A stretch of 64,000 bases of DNA from Favolaschia claudopus. Lineage: Eukaryota > Basidiomycota > Agaricomycetes > Agaricales > Mycenaceae. Positions 1 to 10,191 of the stretch are shown one piece after another. The stretch spans positions 1 through 64,000 of the forward strand of contig JAWWNJ010000021.1 in the NCBI GenBank assembly GCA_037176885.1. The letters run 5' to 3'. Each line of letters opens with the position of its first letter. Within the stretch, counting starts at the first letter, position 1. A program made the translations under genes and the position numbers. The notes below the pieces were generated by a model that saw nothing but the letters and a program-made list of their open reading frames with translations, was not told the DNA's origin and did no database searches.

Positions 1-1
1 C

Positions 2-565
2 AGACAGTAGCATAGCAGACTGATGGGGTTCATTCTTCGACACCCCATCGGCTTCTGCGACCTGGATTGCGCCGAGCGCTGCCCACACCTCAAAGCGTGA
101 CAATGTTGTTGCGCGCCGTTGATCCGGAATGGATGCCGGCACCAGATGCCGCAAAGGCGCAGAGCACGAACTCGTCGGCGGGTAGCTGGAAATTGAAGGA
201 ATCTTCTCGGCAGCGCAGAATGCGCGAAACCTCTCAAGTGCGTGTCCGTAGTTCGTCAAAGTTGACGAAGCCCAGCCATGGTGCAAGGCGTGGTTAATCG
301 CCGTGATGGCAGGGTTGGATAGGGTAAAACCCATTGGAATGGCTAGCGAACGGCCGTGCTGGTGCCAAGGTTGGAGGATTTTGGGTACAGAATCTAGACC
401 GCGTTGTATGACACGTCGGGTTGTAGGGATTTGTTTTGGGTCAGGGGTGTCTGTGGATTCTCTCTCCTTGATGGTGGGCGTTGACAACTGGGGTGCTTTG
501 CGAAAGTGTGCTGGTACGGGGCTTGCGTAGAAGCCTGGTGAGAGGGATGGGCTATGGGCGCGCAT
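2..565 (-). pseudogene. Tyrosine recombinase N-terminus of Ngaro/DIRS-type retrotransposon (partial)
   Basis: Reading frame on the minus strand from an ATG at 565-563, open to the window edge (188 codons). Residues about 95-124 hold HGWASSTLTNYGHALERFRA, which resembles the SAM-like core-binding part of the tyrosine recombinases that replace DDE integrase in Ngaro/DIRS elements. After about residue 126 the plausible sequence (LPADEFVLCAFAAS) moves to another frame, so a frameshift is likely, and that frame soon meets a stop. It lies 125 bases downstream of the RT-RNase H gene on the same strand, the usual order for these elements. The catalytic R..H-R..Y part would lie beyond the window edge. 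Role by family: insertion of circular cDNA without target duplication. Domain identity comes from pattern resemblance only. Confidence 0.6.
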
Positions 566-689
566 GGTGGTAGATGAGAAGTGTTTTCAGGGAAATATAA
601 TTAAAAACTTTGACAGTGATCGTGATTGAACAATTTGAAATATCTTGACAGCGCGATGGCAATTACGAGCGGTACAAATGTGGGATACA

Positions 690-2439
690 TTAAATAACAA
701 AGCCCTTCATACAGTAAGGAAGTTTAAAGGTTGAGGATGCGCGACGAAAGCCGGGGGCGCGCTCCCCACGTGAAGGTTTGTCGGCAATATTAAGTAACGA
801 CGGGACGTAGAAGGTGGAGATCCATACAGAGTGTATTTGCATGAGAGAAACGATTCGCTGGAGCACGCGATTCTGCTCTGAGTTTCGGGACTTACCGGCG
901 GCGAGGGCGCCGATCACGCCCTCGTTATCTGAACGGACTTGGAAATGGGTGTTGGAATGGCCTTGGTGAATCGCGAACCGAAGTCCGAATTCAACCGCGA
1001 ACATCTCGGCCCAACCTATCCCTCGTTCGTCAGATTTCCAGCCTGGCAACAATTTCCACCGCCGCCAAACACCGTCAAAAACTATGCCGATTCCATACGA
1101 GGTTGATGCGTCGACCCAGAATTCTAAAGAAGACGGTGGAGGTGGTCTGAGTAGCTTGCAACCACAGAAGGATTGTGCGAGGCGTGATCGCCACCAGGCG
1201 ATATCGTTGAGGGTGGATGGATTAGGAGTGCGGCGTAGAAATGCCGATGAGCCGTGAGGAAATGAGGAGGAAAATTTCGATATAGATGGAAGGCGTGAAC
1301 GTCCGTCTGGAACGGCTAAGGAGCAGTGGACTAGGGTTCCGAGCACTGCTTCGGCTTCCTTGCGGGTGAATTTTGCTCCTTCAACCCAAGGTGCGAGTTT
1401 TTCGATGTAGCGAGCAGCTTTCTCGGGCGGAATTTGGATCGATTTTCGACGAGATCCCACAAGAAGCCTATATATTTGAAGGTGGGCGAGAAGGGTCGAG
1501 TTTTAGAGCGTTTCCATGGCCAGCCTAGTGCGTCGGCAAAGCTGTATATATCGTCGATATCGTAGCTGTAGGCAGGTGGATTATCTGATGTTCGGTAGCG
1601 GAGGAAGAGGAAGTCGTCGACCCATTTCTTAATTGGGCCGATGTCGTTTGCCATGTACAAAGCGGCGATGGCATCTGCGAGGCGTCCAAAAACACCGCTA
1701 GAGCTGGAGTTCCCAAACGGGCAAAAGTGTGATCGAGGTAATATTTGCCCAGCCATTGAATGACGAAGAAGGGTTGTTGCGAAGGATGAATGGGACATCG
1801 ACGGTATGCGGCGTCAACGTCTAACGTCGCACCTTCCGTTCCCGGTGGGGCTTCAATCACTAGGAGAACGATTTGCGCAAAGGTTCCCCACTCGCAAGGG
1901 AAGTCGTCTACATTTATTTCGGAATTGACAGATGCGCGAGAAGGGTCGTTGCGTGGGAATGAGAAATCCTGGACTAATCTGAATTCACCTGGGTCTCCCG
2001 ATTTCGGAACAAGACCTAGAGGCGAAGTACGGAAAGGACCGATGAGGTTTTCGAGGCGATCGCGGGAAAACGGGCCGGTGTAGCGACCACCAGCTCGTTC
2101 TTTATTAATGTAATTTTCGATAACGGAAGGACAGGATAAGGAAGATGAATGATTGGGAGGAGTGAAGGTTTCGGTAATATTAGAGTGGATGCCCATATGA
2201 AAGCCTTCCCGAAGGCCGATAGGTATGTCTGAGAAAGAGAACAGCTGACGCGAAGTCAAGCAGCTCTGACGCGCAGTCAAGAGCAGGCACCGACACGAAG
2301 TCAAGTGCGGAGGCAAAGTCGTTTGACAGCGGTGATCAAACTTTGATCCCGAAAGCAAATCCGGCATCAACGGAATCTTTTTCTCCGTCTTCCACTTCTG
2401 ACGAGCCTCCGCCTCTCGCGCCGTCGACTCCTCGTCCAC
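690..2439 (-). pseudogene. Ngaro/DIRS-type reverse transcriptase-RNase H, two frameshifts
   Basis: Three overlapping minus-strand frames form one decayed pol gene. The first (from 2439) carries the RT finger region, FRLVQDFSFPR and LDVDAAYRRCPIHP. The second (1798-1331) carries the catalytic WVDDFLF near 1621, equivalent to YxDD, and YIGFLWDL. The third (1460-690) carries the thumb and RNase H, with FWVDAS, a glutamate in GWAEMFAVE and RSDNEGVIGAL. The shifts fall near 1700 and 1445. In this family one protein copies the element RNA to cDNA and removes the RNA strand. The tyrosine recombinase follows on the same strand. The first about 70 codons (2439-2230) probably belong to the neighbouring Ty3 element, which reads well on the plus strand up to about 2235, so the junction lies near 2200-2235. 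No terminal repeats were located. Confidence 0.8.
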
Positions 2440-4290
2440 CTACGCTCTCGGAGCTTGAGCAACAAATCAAGGACATGGATCCTTCAATATTTCCTGTGAT
2501 CTCTGGAGGGACTGAAGGCCTTGATCTGGTCAAGTTTTTGCAAAATAAATACGGCGAAGATTCATTCTTCAAAGATATTCTGGCGACTCCGAAAGCTTTC
2601 AAGAACTTTGAAGTATCGGATGGCTTGATTTTCCTCTGTGAACACGACCGCAAGGTGCTCTGTATTCCTCATTTGAAGTACAAGGGCCGAAACATCCGGG
2701 AAATAATTATCTCGGAAGCACACTCCGTTCTGGCGCATCTAGGGCCTCGCAAGACCACTGATTATCTTCGAGAATATGTCTGGTGGAAGGACTTAGTTCC
2801 CGACACGCAGATTTATTGTGATGCGTGCAAAACTTGCAAGCGCAGTAAGCCGAACAATCAAAAACCTTATGGGTTACTTCACTCACTCAATCCTCCTACG
2901 CAGCCTTGGGAGACGATTGGAGTAGACTTCGTGGGACCTTTACCCGAGTCTAAGAACCGCGATAGCGTGTTCAATTCAATTACCGTTGTAATCTGTTTAT
3001 TAACAGGAATGGTACACATTATTCCCAGTCGAATCAACTACACTGCGAAGCAAATGGCTGAACTGATGTTTGAGAACGTGTACAAACTGCACGGGCTCCC
3101 TAAATCCATCGTGAGTGATCGCGATGTTCTTTTTACTAGCAATTTCTGGCAACGACTTCACCAATTAATTGGTACGAATCTTCGTATGTCTAGCGCATAT
3201 CATCCTGAGACGGATGGAAGCACGTAACGGGCCAACCGTACCGTTACGCAAATGATTCGTCAATGTATTGGCGAAAAACAGAAGGACTGGGTTTCTAAAT
3301 TACCCGCAGTTGAGTTCGCTCTGAATTCCGCTCGGTCTGAAACTACAGGCTATACTCCATTCTTCTTAAACACCGGGCGGATGCCTAGGTCATTACAGCC
3401 TTTCCGGAAAGTAATGAGAATGACAGAATTTTTTCCGCGCTTCTCAAAAAGGAAATCCCCTGCTTTTCGAAAGGAGAGCCGAATTTGGACATGACAAGCG
3501 TTGAGGGGGGATTTCCTTTCCGGGAAGCGCGGAAAAAAAAGTTTCATTCTCATTACTTTCCGGAACGGCTGTAATCTGGGACTCAGATCGCACCCGTGAG
3601 TTTCCTGGCATTGCTAATTTTGCTCTGCAACGCAGGTTGGCAATTATGGCTGCACACGACGCAGTTCTTGCTGCCAGGGTTAAGCAAACTCGAAATGCTA
3701 ATCGCCGTAGGCAAGCAGCACCCTTTTCTCAAGGGGATTTGGTCTATCTTTCAACAAACAATCTCAAATTTGAGAAGGGTTTGGCGCGGAAACTCATCCC
3801 GAAATTCATTGGGCCTTACCTTATTCTCCGAGACTTCGGAAATAATTCGTTTCAGATTGAGCTTCCGTCAAATATGAAACAGCGCGGAATTCACGATGTT
3901 TTCCATGCGTCGCTGCTTAGGATTCATGTTCCAAACGACGACCGACGCTTCCCAGGAAGATTGGAAACTCAACTAGATGTTTCTACAAATGCAACAACCC
4001 ATGAGTGGGCTATTGATAAGATTGTTGGTCATTCAGGACGACGGGCTGACGCCGTCTTTGAGATTCAATGGCAATCTGGGGATCGGACTTGGATGCCATA
4101 TTCGCAGGCGAGTCACCTCACCGCCTTGCGGGATTATTTTGAACCTCTCGGAGTGTCAGAAATTTCTGAACTCCCGCGCGGGTCTGGCAAACTACCCGAG
4201 GAAGACATTGACGCATTTTCAGCGGATATTGTTTTGATTCAAACGGATCAGAAGATTGTCTCAAATCAGAAAGTATATATAAACTCTCTG
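2235..4290 (+). pseudogene. Ty3/Gypsy chromodomain integrase (chromovirus pol C-terminus)
   Basis: From about 2235 the frame runs through a Ser/Pro-rich linker into the integrase. The zinc-binding region has HSVLAHLG followed by CDACKTCKRSK. The catalytic core has GVDFVGPLPES and SDRDVLF. The third catalytic residue, 35 residues after the aspartate of SDRD, is a TAA stop at 3225-3227, where the family has Glu in a TDGSTER-type motif. The frame resumes with RTVTQMIRQC, is split by a 176-bp inverted-repeat element (3396-3571) and continues to the GPYLILRDFG motif and a chromodomain at 4003-4152 (EWAIDKIVGH, VFEIQWQS, TWMPYSQASH). Chromodomains direct integration toward modified histones. The 5' half (gag, protease, RT) is missing and the neighbour is an inverted Ngaro relic. 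A TATA-like tatataaa near 4275 suggests that the 3' LTR overlaps the end of the gene. Confidence 0.88.
3396..3571. mobile_element. MITE in integrase gene, TA target duplication
   Basis: A 176-bp inverted-repeat element whose ends begin CAGCC(T/G)TTCCGGAAAG. The arms match for about 29 bases, with TA on both sides (3394-3395 and 3572-3573). Removing it with one TA joins the integrase frame cleanly between the MPRSL and IWDS motifs, which proves insertion. The TA duplication and CAG.. ends fit the Tc1/mariner-pogo group. Similar ends occur singly near 25126 and 36282. Confidence 0.88.
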
Positions 4291-4958
4291 GATTTGTTCG
4301 TTGAACTCAACCCCGAGTTCTCCTCTACATCTTATTCATCCTCTGCTTCCTCAACCGCTATTCCCTTCCCCGCCATGCCCAACCACAAACATTCCAACAA
4401 TTCCTCTTCCTCTCCCACCAAATCATCTAGCTTCCGCGTTAACGGTGTCCTTCGCAATGACATCGTCGCTCTCGCCAAATTCCTCGAGTTTAATAACTCA
4501 CACTGGCTTCAGCACATCGATGACCACACCTTCCTCCTCCGCGACCCGGACCTCGAAACCAGCCACGTTGTTCCCGCGGGTCTCGTCCGCGTATACATCC
4601 TTTTCAATTGTAACGACCCCGCCAATCGCTTCAAAGACATGCCGTGGGACTACGTCGACTTCGCCCGCATTCTCAACGCCAACTGTCCGTCTGGCGAGAA
4701 ATGGGCTTATTACGACCTCGATTCCGGACGCAACCTCTGGTACCCCGATCATCCTCTCCCTTCTATCGTCACATATCTTGTTCGCGAGAGTGATCTCGCC
4801 GAGGCGCGGCCTTCCGGGCAAGTCCTTGTTTCCCAGGCGCGTTGGGACCGCCTGACGGAGATGGATATGCGCCGGCAGGATAATCGTGAGCGTGCGAAGG
4901 CCGAGGGGCGTGTTAAGAGACAGCAGCGGGATGCTCCGGAGTACGAGAAGGCAACGGC

Positions 4959-5231
4959 AGGCCCCCGGTCACTGACATATAGGTCTGTAACATTGGAAAC
5001 CCGAATTTTGGCCTGATTTACTCTAATTTTCGGCACTGATGGCGCCGTGGCGGCTTCAAAAACCACGATTTTTTTCTGAAAATGCGCGCAACCGCTTAGT
5101 TTAGAGGAGCTACATCGCCCTATCTAGTCAAAACCTCCGTCAGATGGATGGTTCGCGAAATAGACCTCTCAAATTGGACGTTGTTTTACTCTATGGATGT
5201 TACAGACCTATATGTCAGTGACCGTGGGCCT
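4959..5231. mobile_element. hAT-like MITE, 8-bp target duplication GCAACGGC
   Basis: A 273-bp element with terminal inverted repeats of about 34 bases starting AGGCCCCCGGTCACTG. The flanks are GCAACGGC at 4951-4958 and at 5232-5239, an exact 8-bp duplication as expected for hAT transposition. Excision restores the gag-like frame (EKATA into MAQRLAL). A decayed relative with the same end and internal sequence lies near 56460-56775. Confidence 0.93.
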
Positions 5232-5406
5232 GCAACGGCCATGGCTCAGCGCTTGGCGTTGAAGGCGCGTATGGCGGAGGAGAAGAAGGAGCGAGATGAG
5301 TTGGATGCTCAAATCGAGGCTGAGTTAGCCGCTTCGGAGAAGGCCGCTGCTGAGAAGCGTGCTGGACCGTCGAACGCGGGAGGATCTGGCAGTGTCTTTC
5401 AACATT

Positions 5407-6304
5407 CACTGCATTCCGAGCCCTGATAGGCGAAGTGGTTTTACGTGAGCCTATCTCGGTCTATCTCGGCCGACCCTCGTGGGCAAACTTGGCCGATCCC
5501 ACGTCAGCCAAATTTTTCCCACCTCTGCCTATCCTTTGCCTACCTTCGCTGACGTGTAATCGACGAACTTCGTCTACCCAAGCCTCAGCACTAGGAGCGC
5601 TCCGTTTCATCCCAATGCCTCGCAGCCTGCGCCTACCATGATTGCAGGGGTACTGCTACACACAGTAAAGCTTAAACACGATGTAACTTAAATCTAATAA
5701 ATTATTATAACTTCTCCCGTGCATCGTGGCCATCCCTGAGCTCATTTTCAGTCCTAGAACAGCGACTGTCGTCAAAAATGGCTCCTATTTCTCCACCTCG
5801 TTCTGTCGTTCCTCTCCCGTTGCATCGCGGCAATCCCTGGACTCAGTTCCGGTACTATACCAGCGATTATCGTCGAAAGTCCACGATCGCCTCGGCCAGC
5901 CGAAGGGATATGGGGGGGGGCGGGGTTGAAATTTTTGAGAGGTGGAGCAGGCATTAGCAGAGATTGGTTTGTAATAAAAGCGCCGTCTGGCTTCAGCAGT
6001 GAGGCGAGAATCCGCGAGACTCTTACAGTTCTGCCAGTGACAGAAAAGGATCTGTCATTGATCTGTCAATGACAAAGCCGTGCCAAATAATGTCACTCGC
6101 TTGGCAAACAATGATGCCAACACCTCTATGGCACCTTCGCACTCGCTTCACAACGACTCAGGACGACAGAAACACTTGCAGCCGATGTGTTTTGAAAACT
6201 CATAGATAGACCAAGGGACACTAAATGTGTCTACTCAAAACTTCGCCTATGTCAGCCTACAGTCGTAGGCAAACCCGTCGCCTACGACCCCTCGGAATGC
6301 AGTG
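5407..6304. mobile_element. Non-autonomous CACTA-like element, 3-bp target duplication ATT
   Basis: The ends are CACTGCATTCCGAG and its inverse, flanked by ATT (5404-5406 and 6305-6307). A CACT terminus and a 3-bp duplication are typical of CACTA/EnSpm elements. The gag-like frame continues when it is removed. The inside holds subterminal TAGGCGA/TCGCCTA copies and a degenerate tandem pair of about 100 bp each at about 5715-5890 (units start tctcccgtgcatcg and tctcccgttgcatcg), ending in a G-run near 5911. No transposase frame was seen. Confidence 0.75.
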
Positions 6305-6412
6305 ATTCTGAGGATACAGAATCATCCAATGGGCCTAGTGGATCGTCCTCAAAGAGTGGTGAGAGCAGGGTCTGCCAGAATAAAGCACATCGAATTTATT
6401 TTGCTGCGTAAG

Positions 6413-6943
6413 TGAATGTGGAGAGTGTAAGTAGCGTAAGTACTTACGCTGGGTAAATTTACGGTAAAGATCGTAACTTTTGTAAATCCATGTCTGTGGA
6501 CGGGATGAAAAAATCAAGTTATTCAAGTTGAGAAAAAGAGAGAAAAAGGGAGAAAAAGAGAGGGAGTTTCTTAATCAAGTTCTCGCCCACCCCTGCGGCT
6601 TTTCGGTCAGATTTGCTTCACAAGCGGGCGCTTTGAACAGAATTCATCTTGATTCCCAAGTCCTAATCTGGCCGCGGCTTGAATTCAAGATTGCGGCATG
6701 TCCTTATTGTATGGCACTGTGCACAACCTGCTACTTTGCAGCAATTCATGTTCACGCCCAGTGAGAACTCCAGGCGGACGGGACCGACTACGAACAAACA
6801 ACGTACAAACAGACATTTGTTTGGTGTGACTTGCCGGTCACCGTGACGAAAAATCGGTCATTTCGAGGCCTCAGATTGCCGAGGGTTTCACTGGCCGGGG
6901 CCATCGGCTTTAATCGGTCTGGCCATCGCCCTGGGTTGCTCTA
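6413..6943. other. Non-coding stretch with shared repeat motifs
   Basis: No supported gene. It holds a short palindrome-rich block (6426-6475, GCGTAAGTACTTACGCT with a TTTACGGTAAA-like part) that recurs inverted at 35196-35240. An A/G-rich stretch at 6510-6575 resembles 36355-36410. Confidence 0.5.
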
Positions 6944-7224
6944 CAGTGCCAAGCATCACTTCTCCAACACTGCTTTTTCGGCCGAACATCAATTTTTGTG
7001 ATTTATTTCTGAGTTTCTAAGGAAGGAAACCGACCAAAAGAATTTTTCGGAGGTGAAAATACAAAAACTGCCTTGCAAAGCACAAGATGAGTTGCTACAC
7101 GTCCATAGAGACGTTTTACACTGTTAATAAGTTGAATGGTGATGACGGCATAATGTAGTATCGAGTTCAACTTTTGATGCCGTTCCCTGCCAAAAAAGGA
7201 ACCGTGATGTGATGCTTGGCACTG
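6944..7224. mobile_element. MITE of the CAGTGCCAAGCATCAC family (short form)
   Basis: A 281-bp element bounded by CAGTGCCAAGCATCAC and its inverse, with TA on both sides (6942-6943, 7225-7226). It is a shortened, inverted relative of the element at 39239-40391, lacking about 230 bp of its interior. Because it is uninterrupted, it serves as the empty site for the nested insertion in the longer copy. Confidence 0.85.
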
Positions 7225-7255
7225 TAGAAAACGCTATTGACCCGAAAAATCGGTT

Positions 7256-7920
7256 GTAACTCAGGTTAGGTTGTCTGCATTAGGACATTGCGTAAGTGCA
7301 CGTGCTTGATTGATTGATTACATCAGTGATGTCTCAATTTGACCCGAGGAAAAACTATTTATTGTGAGTTTTTATCCAATCGAAATGTGACGGATCGGCG
7401 TTCGCATCCGCTCACGGCGAGATCTGCCCGTGTCGTCCCCATGACTCCACGCAAGAGGTGTCAGATCTGGGGATCTGACCCACCCATCAACTCACGTGTT
7501 TGACATCGCTTGAGGAGGGGCCAAATATTTATATTTGGTTGGCAGCTGAGCTGGACAAAGAAAATCCTGTCCGTGCGGTATGTTGAAAACACATTGAGTA
7601 ACCTAAGCCCTCCGGATAGTCGTATTCCTTGACCCTGCGGCTTTATTCTGCTTGGCATCGATTTATTCGTGCAGATTCACATTAACATCAACCACCAAAC
7701 AAATAATAATATTTTGCCCCCCTCTTGATGCACGTGAGTTGATGGGTGGGTCAGATCCCCAGATCTGACACCTCTTGACTCCACGCACACAGCCTCGATC
7801 TTCCTGTATAAGTAGTTAAGTTCTTGTCGTAGTAGCTTTTCCCTTGGTCAATTTAGTACTTACACCAGTTCTCTCTTGATCCCTGTGTGCCGGAACTCGA
7901 CTCCCCCTCGCTTCCGTCAC
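7256..7920. repeat. LTR-like relic carrying a MULE MITE
   Basis: The segment has an LTR-like look (TATA-type tgtataagtag near 7806) and is split by the MITE at 7453-7776. Its first part, with GATTGATTGATTACATCAGTG and TATTTATTGTGAGTTTT, recurs inverted at 15970-16080. No partner LTR was found in place, so solo LTR is an inference. Confidence 0.4.
7453..7776. mobile_element. MULE-type MITE, 10-bp target duplication GACTCCACGC
   Basis: A 324-bp element with about 46-base terminal inverted repeats beginning AAGAGGTGTCAGATCTGGGG. The exact 10-bp duplication GACTCCACGC lies at 7443-7452 and 7777-7786. Duplications of 9-11 bp are the hallmark of Mutator-like elements. The two MULE-like transposase relics in this window (19.1-22.4 and 57.3-60.5 kb) are possible sources of activity, but no shared termini were shown. 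Confidence 0.9.
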
Positions 7921-7929
7921 ATTGAAGTA

Positions 7930-8454
7930 CTCGCAGTTACCAAAAGTAACCGAATTCGGGGTTTTTTCCCAGAAATTACGATGGTCAAGGAACTTTGAGC
8001 GATGAAGGGTTCATTTACAGCGTGTTTGCTACAGCTTTCATGATATAAATTTGGGGTAAGCAATCACACCTTGAGTGAATGAATTAATCTTCAAAATACC
8101 ATCAATTTGGCAGTGTTTGCCTTTTCTGGAACCAACTCACCGGGATTTCAGGTGGGTGAGTACCTCAAAAATAGGTTCACTATCTCATGACCTTGTACCT
8201 GAGAACTCAGAGTCTGCTGGGCTATCCTCATCCTTCAATGAGGGTACTAAAACAGCGCAAGGAATTGTTGATTTGACACCTAAATAAACAAACATAGAAA
8301 ATCAGCACAGGGAAAGCCCAATAACTTCGACGCGTGTTATGTGCAATTGCATATGACCATCCCCCCTCTCTTCCACCAGTTGAACCAACTGCTAACTGTA
8401 TTAGCTGGTCGCAAGCAAGGCATTTCTAAATTCGGTTACTTTTGGTAATGCCGG
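7930..8454. mobile_element. Mariner-type MITE, CTCGCAGTTACC ends
   Basis: The left end CTCGCAGTTACCAAAAGTAA follows TA at 7928-7929. The right end is the inverse, decayed in the last few bases. An inverted second copy lies at 24054-24517 with matching internal sequence throughout. The ends resemble those of the longer element at 57432-58491, so these are members of one Tc1/mariner-like group. Confidence 0.8.
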
Positions 8455-9141
8455 TGTTTTGGCCAGAGGATCAGAAACCTGGAGGCTCTGATCATGTGCT
8501 ATAGTTTTCGTTCTTGTTTGGTGGTGTTTAAGCGATGCGCACCATAGTTATGGAGAACAGGGAAGGAACAGCGCGTCACGGTTATTTGTTGCTGTGCCTT
8601 GATGATGTCTATTAAGCTCAGCCGATAACGCCTGTACATATCTCGGCACAGGTTCTGCCGATGTTCCCTAAGTGACGTTGCTCCAAGACCTGGTAAGTTA
8701 GAACCCTTTCGAGGTGGTACAGATACATGCTAATTCTAGGTCTGGCTAGGTTACCTCGAAGACCTATACTCACTCGGCCCAGATTTGTCCAAAATGCAGT
8801 GAGTGTCAGTCACCCAGATTCATGGGGTTCGTTGTGGCCTGCAGAACTAGATGAATCAGGTATGTGAAAAGTCAAATAGGTGAATCTGAATTCACTTGAA
8901 AATTCAGTGAATAGTGGAATTCATGCATAGGCTATGTGAAATTCACGGGGTTTGACGACCGCAGTGCACAAGGCAAAGTACACTTACTTCGATATTCAGA
9001 GGCACCGATCAGTATTTTTATTTTTTTACGCAGAGATCTAGACAGAGTTGCTGCTGCCTTTTCCCCACAAATTGTCTCAAGCGTTATCCCAATACTAGTG
9101 TAAGTGGATCTATCCCTTTCGGGCCTCCCTGTCAAGGAAAA
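8455..9141. other. Non-coding stretch
   Basis: No supported gene or intact element. Short GAATTCA-rich repeats occur around 8870-8945. Confidence 0.4.
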
Positions 9142-9990
9142 ATGACACGATGGCCCGATCTGTTGCCCGCGGCAGTATTTGCGGATCGAATCGCGGTCAG
9201 CAGTGTAACTGGCTATTCCCCATTTGAGCTTTTGCATGCCACTCAGCCCCTATTGCCCATGGACCTGACTGAAGCCACATTTCTGGTGGAAGGATTTTAT
9301 TCTGGCATGAGCACCGCCGAATTGTTGGCACGCATTCGCCAGCTACAGTTGCGGCGAAATTAAATGCATTACCATATATGGAAATTCCCATCATTCTGCG
9401 TCAACTTTGCCTCTAATGCGCGAAAACAAGAGCGAGTATTCGATGTTGTATGGGTGACTATAACAAGTTGTTTACTTGAAAATCTGATCAGAAACAGTCT
9501 AATGAGTACCATAGAAGTTAGCCGATTACAAAGGAAATTGACCCTTTCCCTTGGAATTAAAAACATCTGCAGACATTTGACACCCAGTACTAGCAATATC
9601 CGCAGCTAATCTACTCATAACATCCATGATTCGCTTTCCCAAGGTTGGTTTGGGTTGGTTTGAACAAAATTTCTTATATGGTAATGCATTTAATTTCGCC
9701 GCAACTGTACACATGCACCCTGCCGACATAGAACGAGCAGCAGAAACGTTGCGAAAGTCCAGATTCGCTTCTAAAGCACAATTCGAGAAACGTTTCAAGC
9801 GAAGATTGGCAATGGTAAAGGCAGATTATGCATCAGGAGACCTGGTGCTAGCATCACACACAAAACAGACGACCGATATGAGGTACACCGGAAGACCAAA
9901 GGTGGCGCTTATACTTCAAAAGAATTGGATGGCACCCTATTCAAACGTAACCCCGCCGCTTCTTCCGTTCATCACTCGAGACCACTAGTT
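9142..9990 (+). pseudogene. Ty3/Gypsy integrase C-terminus, interrupted by a MITE
   Basis: The frame reads RWPDLLPAAVFADRIAVSS then TGYSPFELLHATQPLLP, a typical part of fungal Ty3 integrases downstream of the DDE core, up to an IRQL motif. A 362-bp MITE (9346-9707) follows. The frame resumes with DIERAAETLRKSRF, then GDLVLASHTK, and in a shifted frame an EVHRKTKGGAYILKELDGT-like stretch near 9880-9930. The DDE core, RT and gag are absent upstream, so this is a 5'-truncated relic with at least one frameshift. It is not the same copy as the chromovirus at 2.2-4.3 kb, because the equivalent regions differ in sequence. Confidence 0.75.
9346..9707. mobile_element. MITE of the CAGTTGCGGCGAA family, copy 1
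   Basis: A 362-bp element with about 45-base inverted ends starting CAGTTGCGGCGAAATTAAAT, flanked by TA at 9344-9345 and 9708-9709. Excision rejoins the integrase frame. Relatives lie at 36421-36813 and 45501-45882. Confidence 0.9.
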
Positions 9991-10191
9991 CATGAAGATG
10001 GGGTACATGGGAAACGACGATGATGAAGCAGCCACCGAGGAATCTGAAACATCATCCAGCTCTGAGTCAGAAAACTCTGCGGACACCACGAAAGACGAGG
10101 GAATGTAAGAGCTATTCCAGGATCCACAGCAGCTTAGATCGCGCTGCCTCTCCCTGCTATAAAAGCTTCCAGAATCAGAACGCTCCCAGCC

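Larger units (their letters stand above)
4375..6412 (+). pseudogene. Gag-like protein of a Ty3-type element, split by two insertions
   Basis: An ATG at 4375 starts a frame that is also open from the upstream integrase, downstream of a TATA-like box at about 4275. The product has an acidic globular part (residues about 25-170) with VRVYILFNCNDPANRF, PWDYVDFARILNA and YYDLDSGRNLWYP, then a basic, Ala/Glu-rich coiled-coil-like tail (AQRLALKARMAEEKKERDEL). The frame is interrupted at 4959-5231 by a hAT-like MITE and at 5407-6304 by a CACTA-like element. When both are skipped it continues through SEDTESSNGPSG to a stop near 6412. No zinc knuckle is visible. The position just after a chromovirus 3' end suggests the gag of an adjacent element using the same LTR, or a pol-gag read-through caused by recombination. 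The family is recalled as retrotransposon-associated, not proven. Confidence 0.55.

Noticed and set aside
67..530. Two plus-strand frames at the window start
   Set aside because: They are shadows of the tyrosine recombinase frame on the minus strand, which has recognisable motifs.
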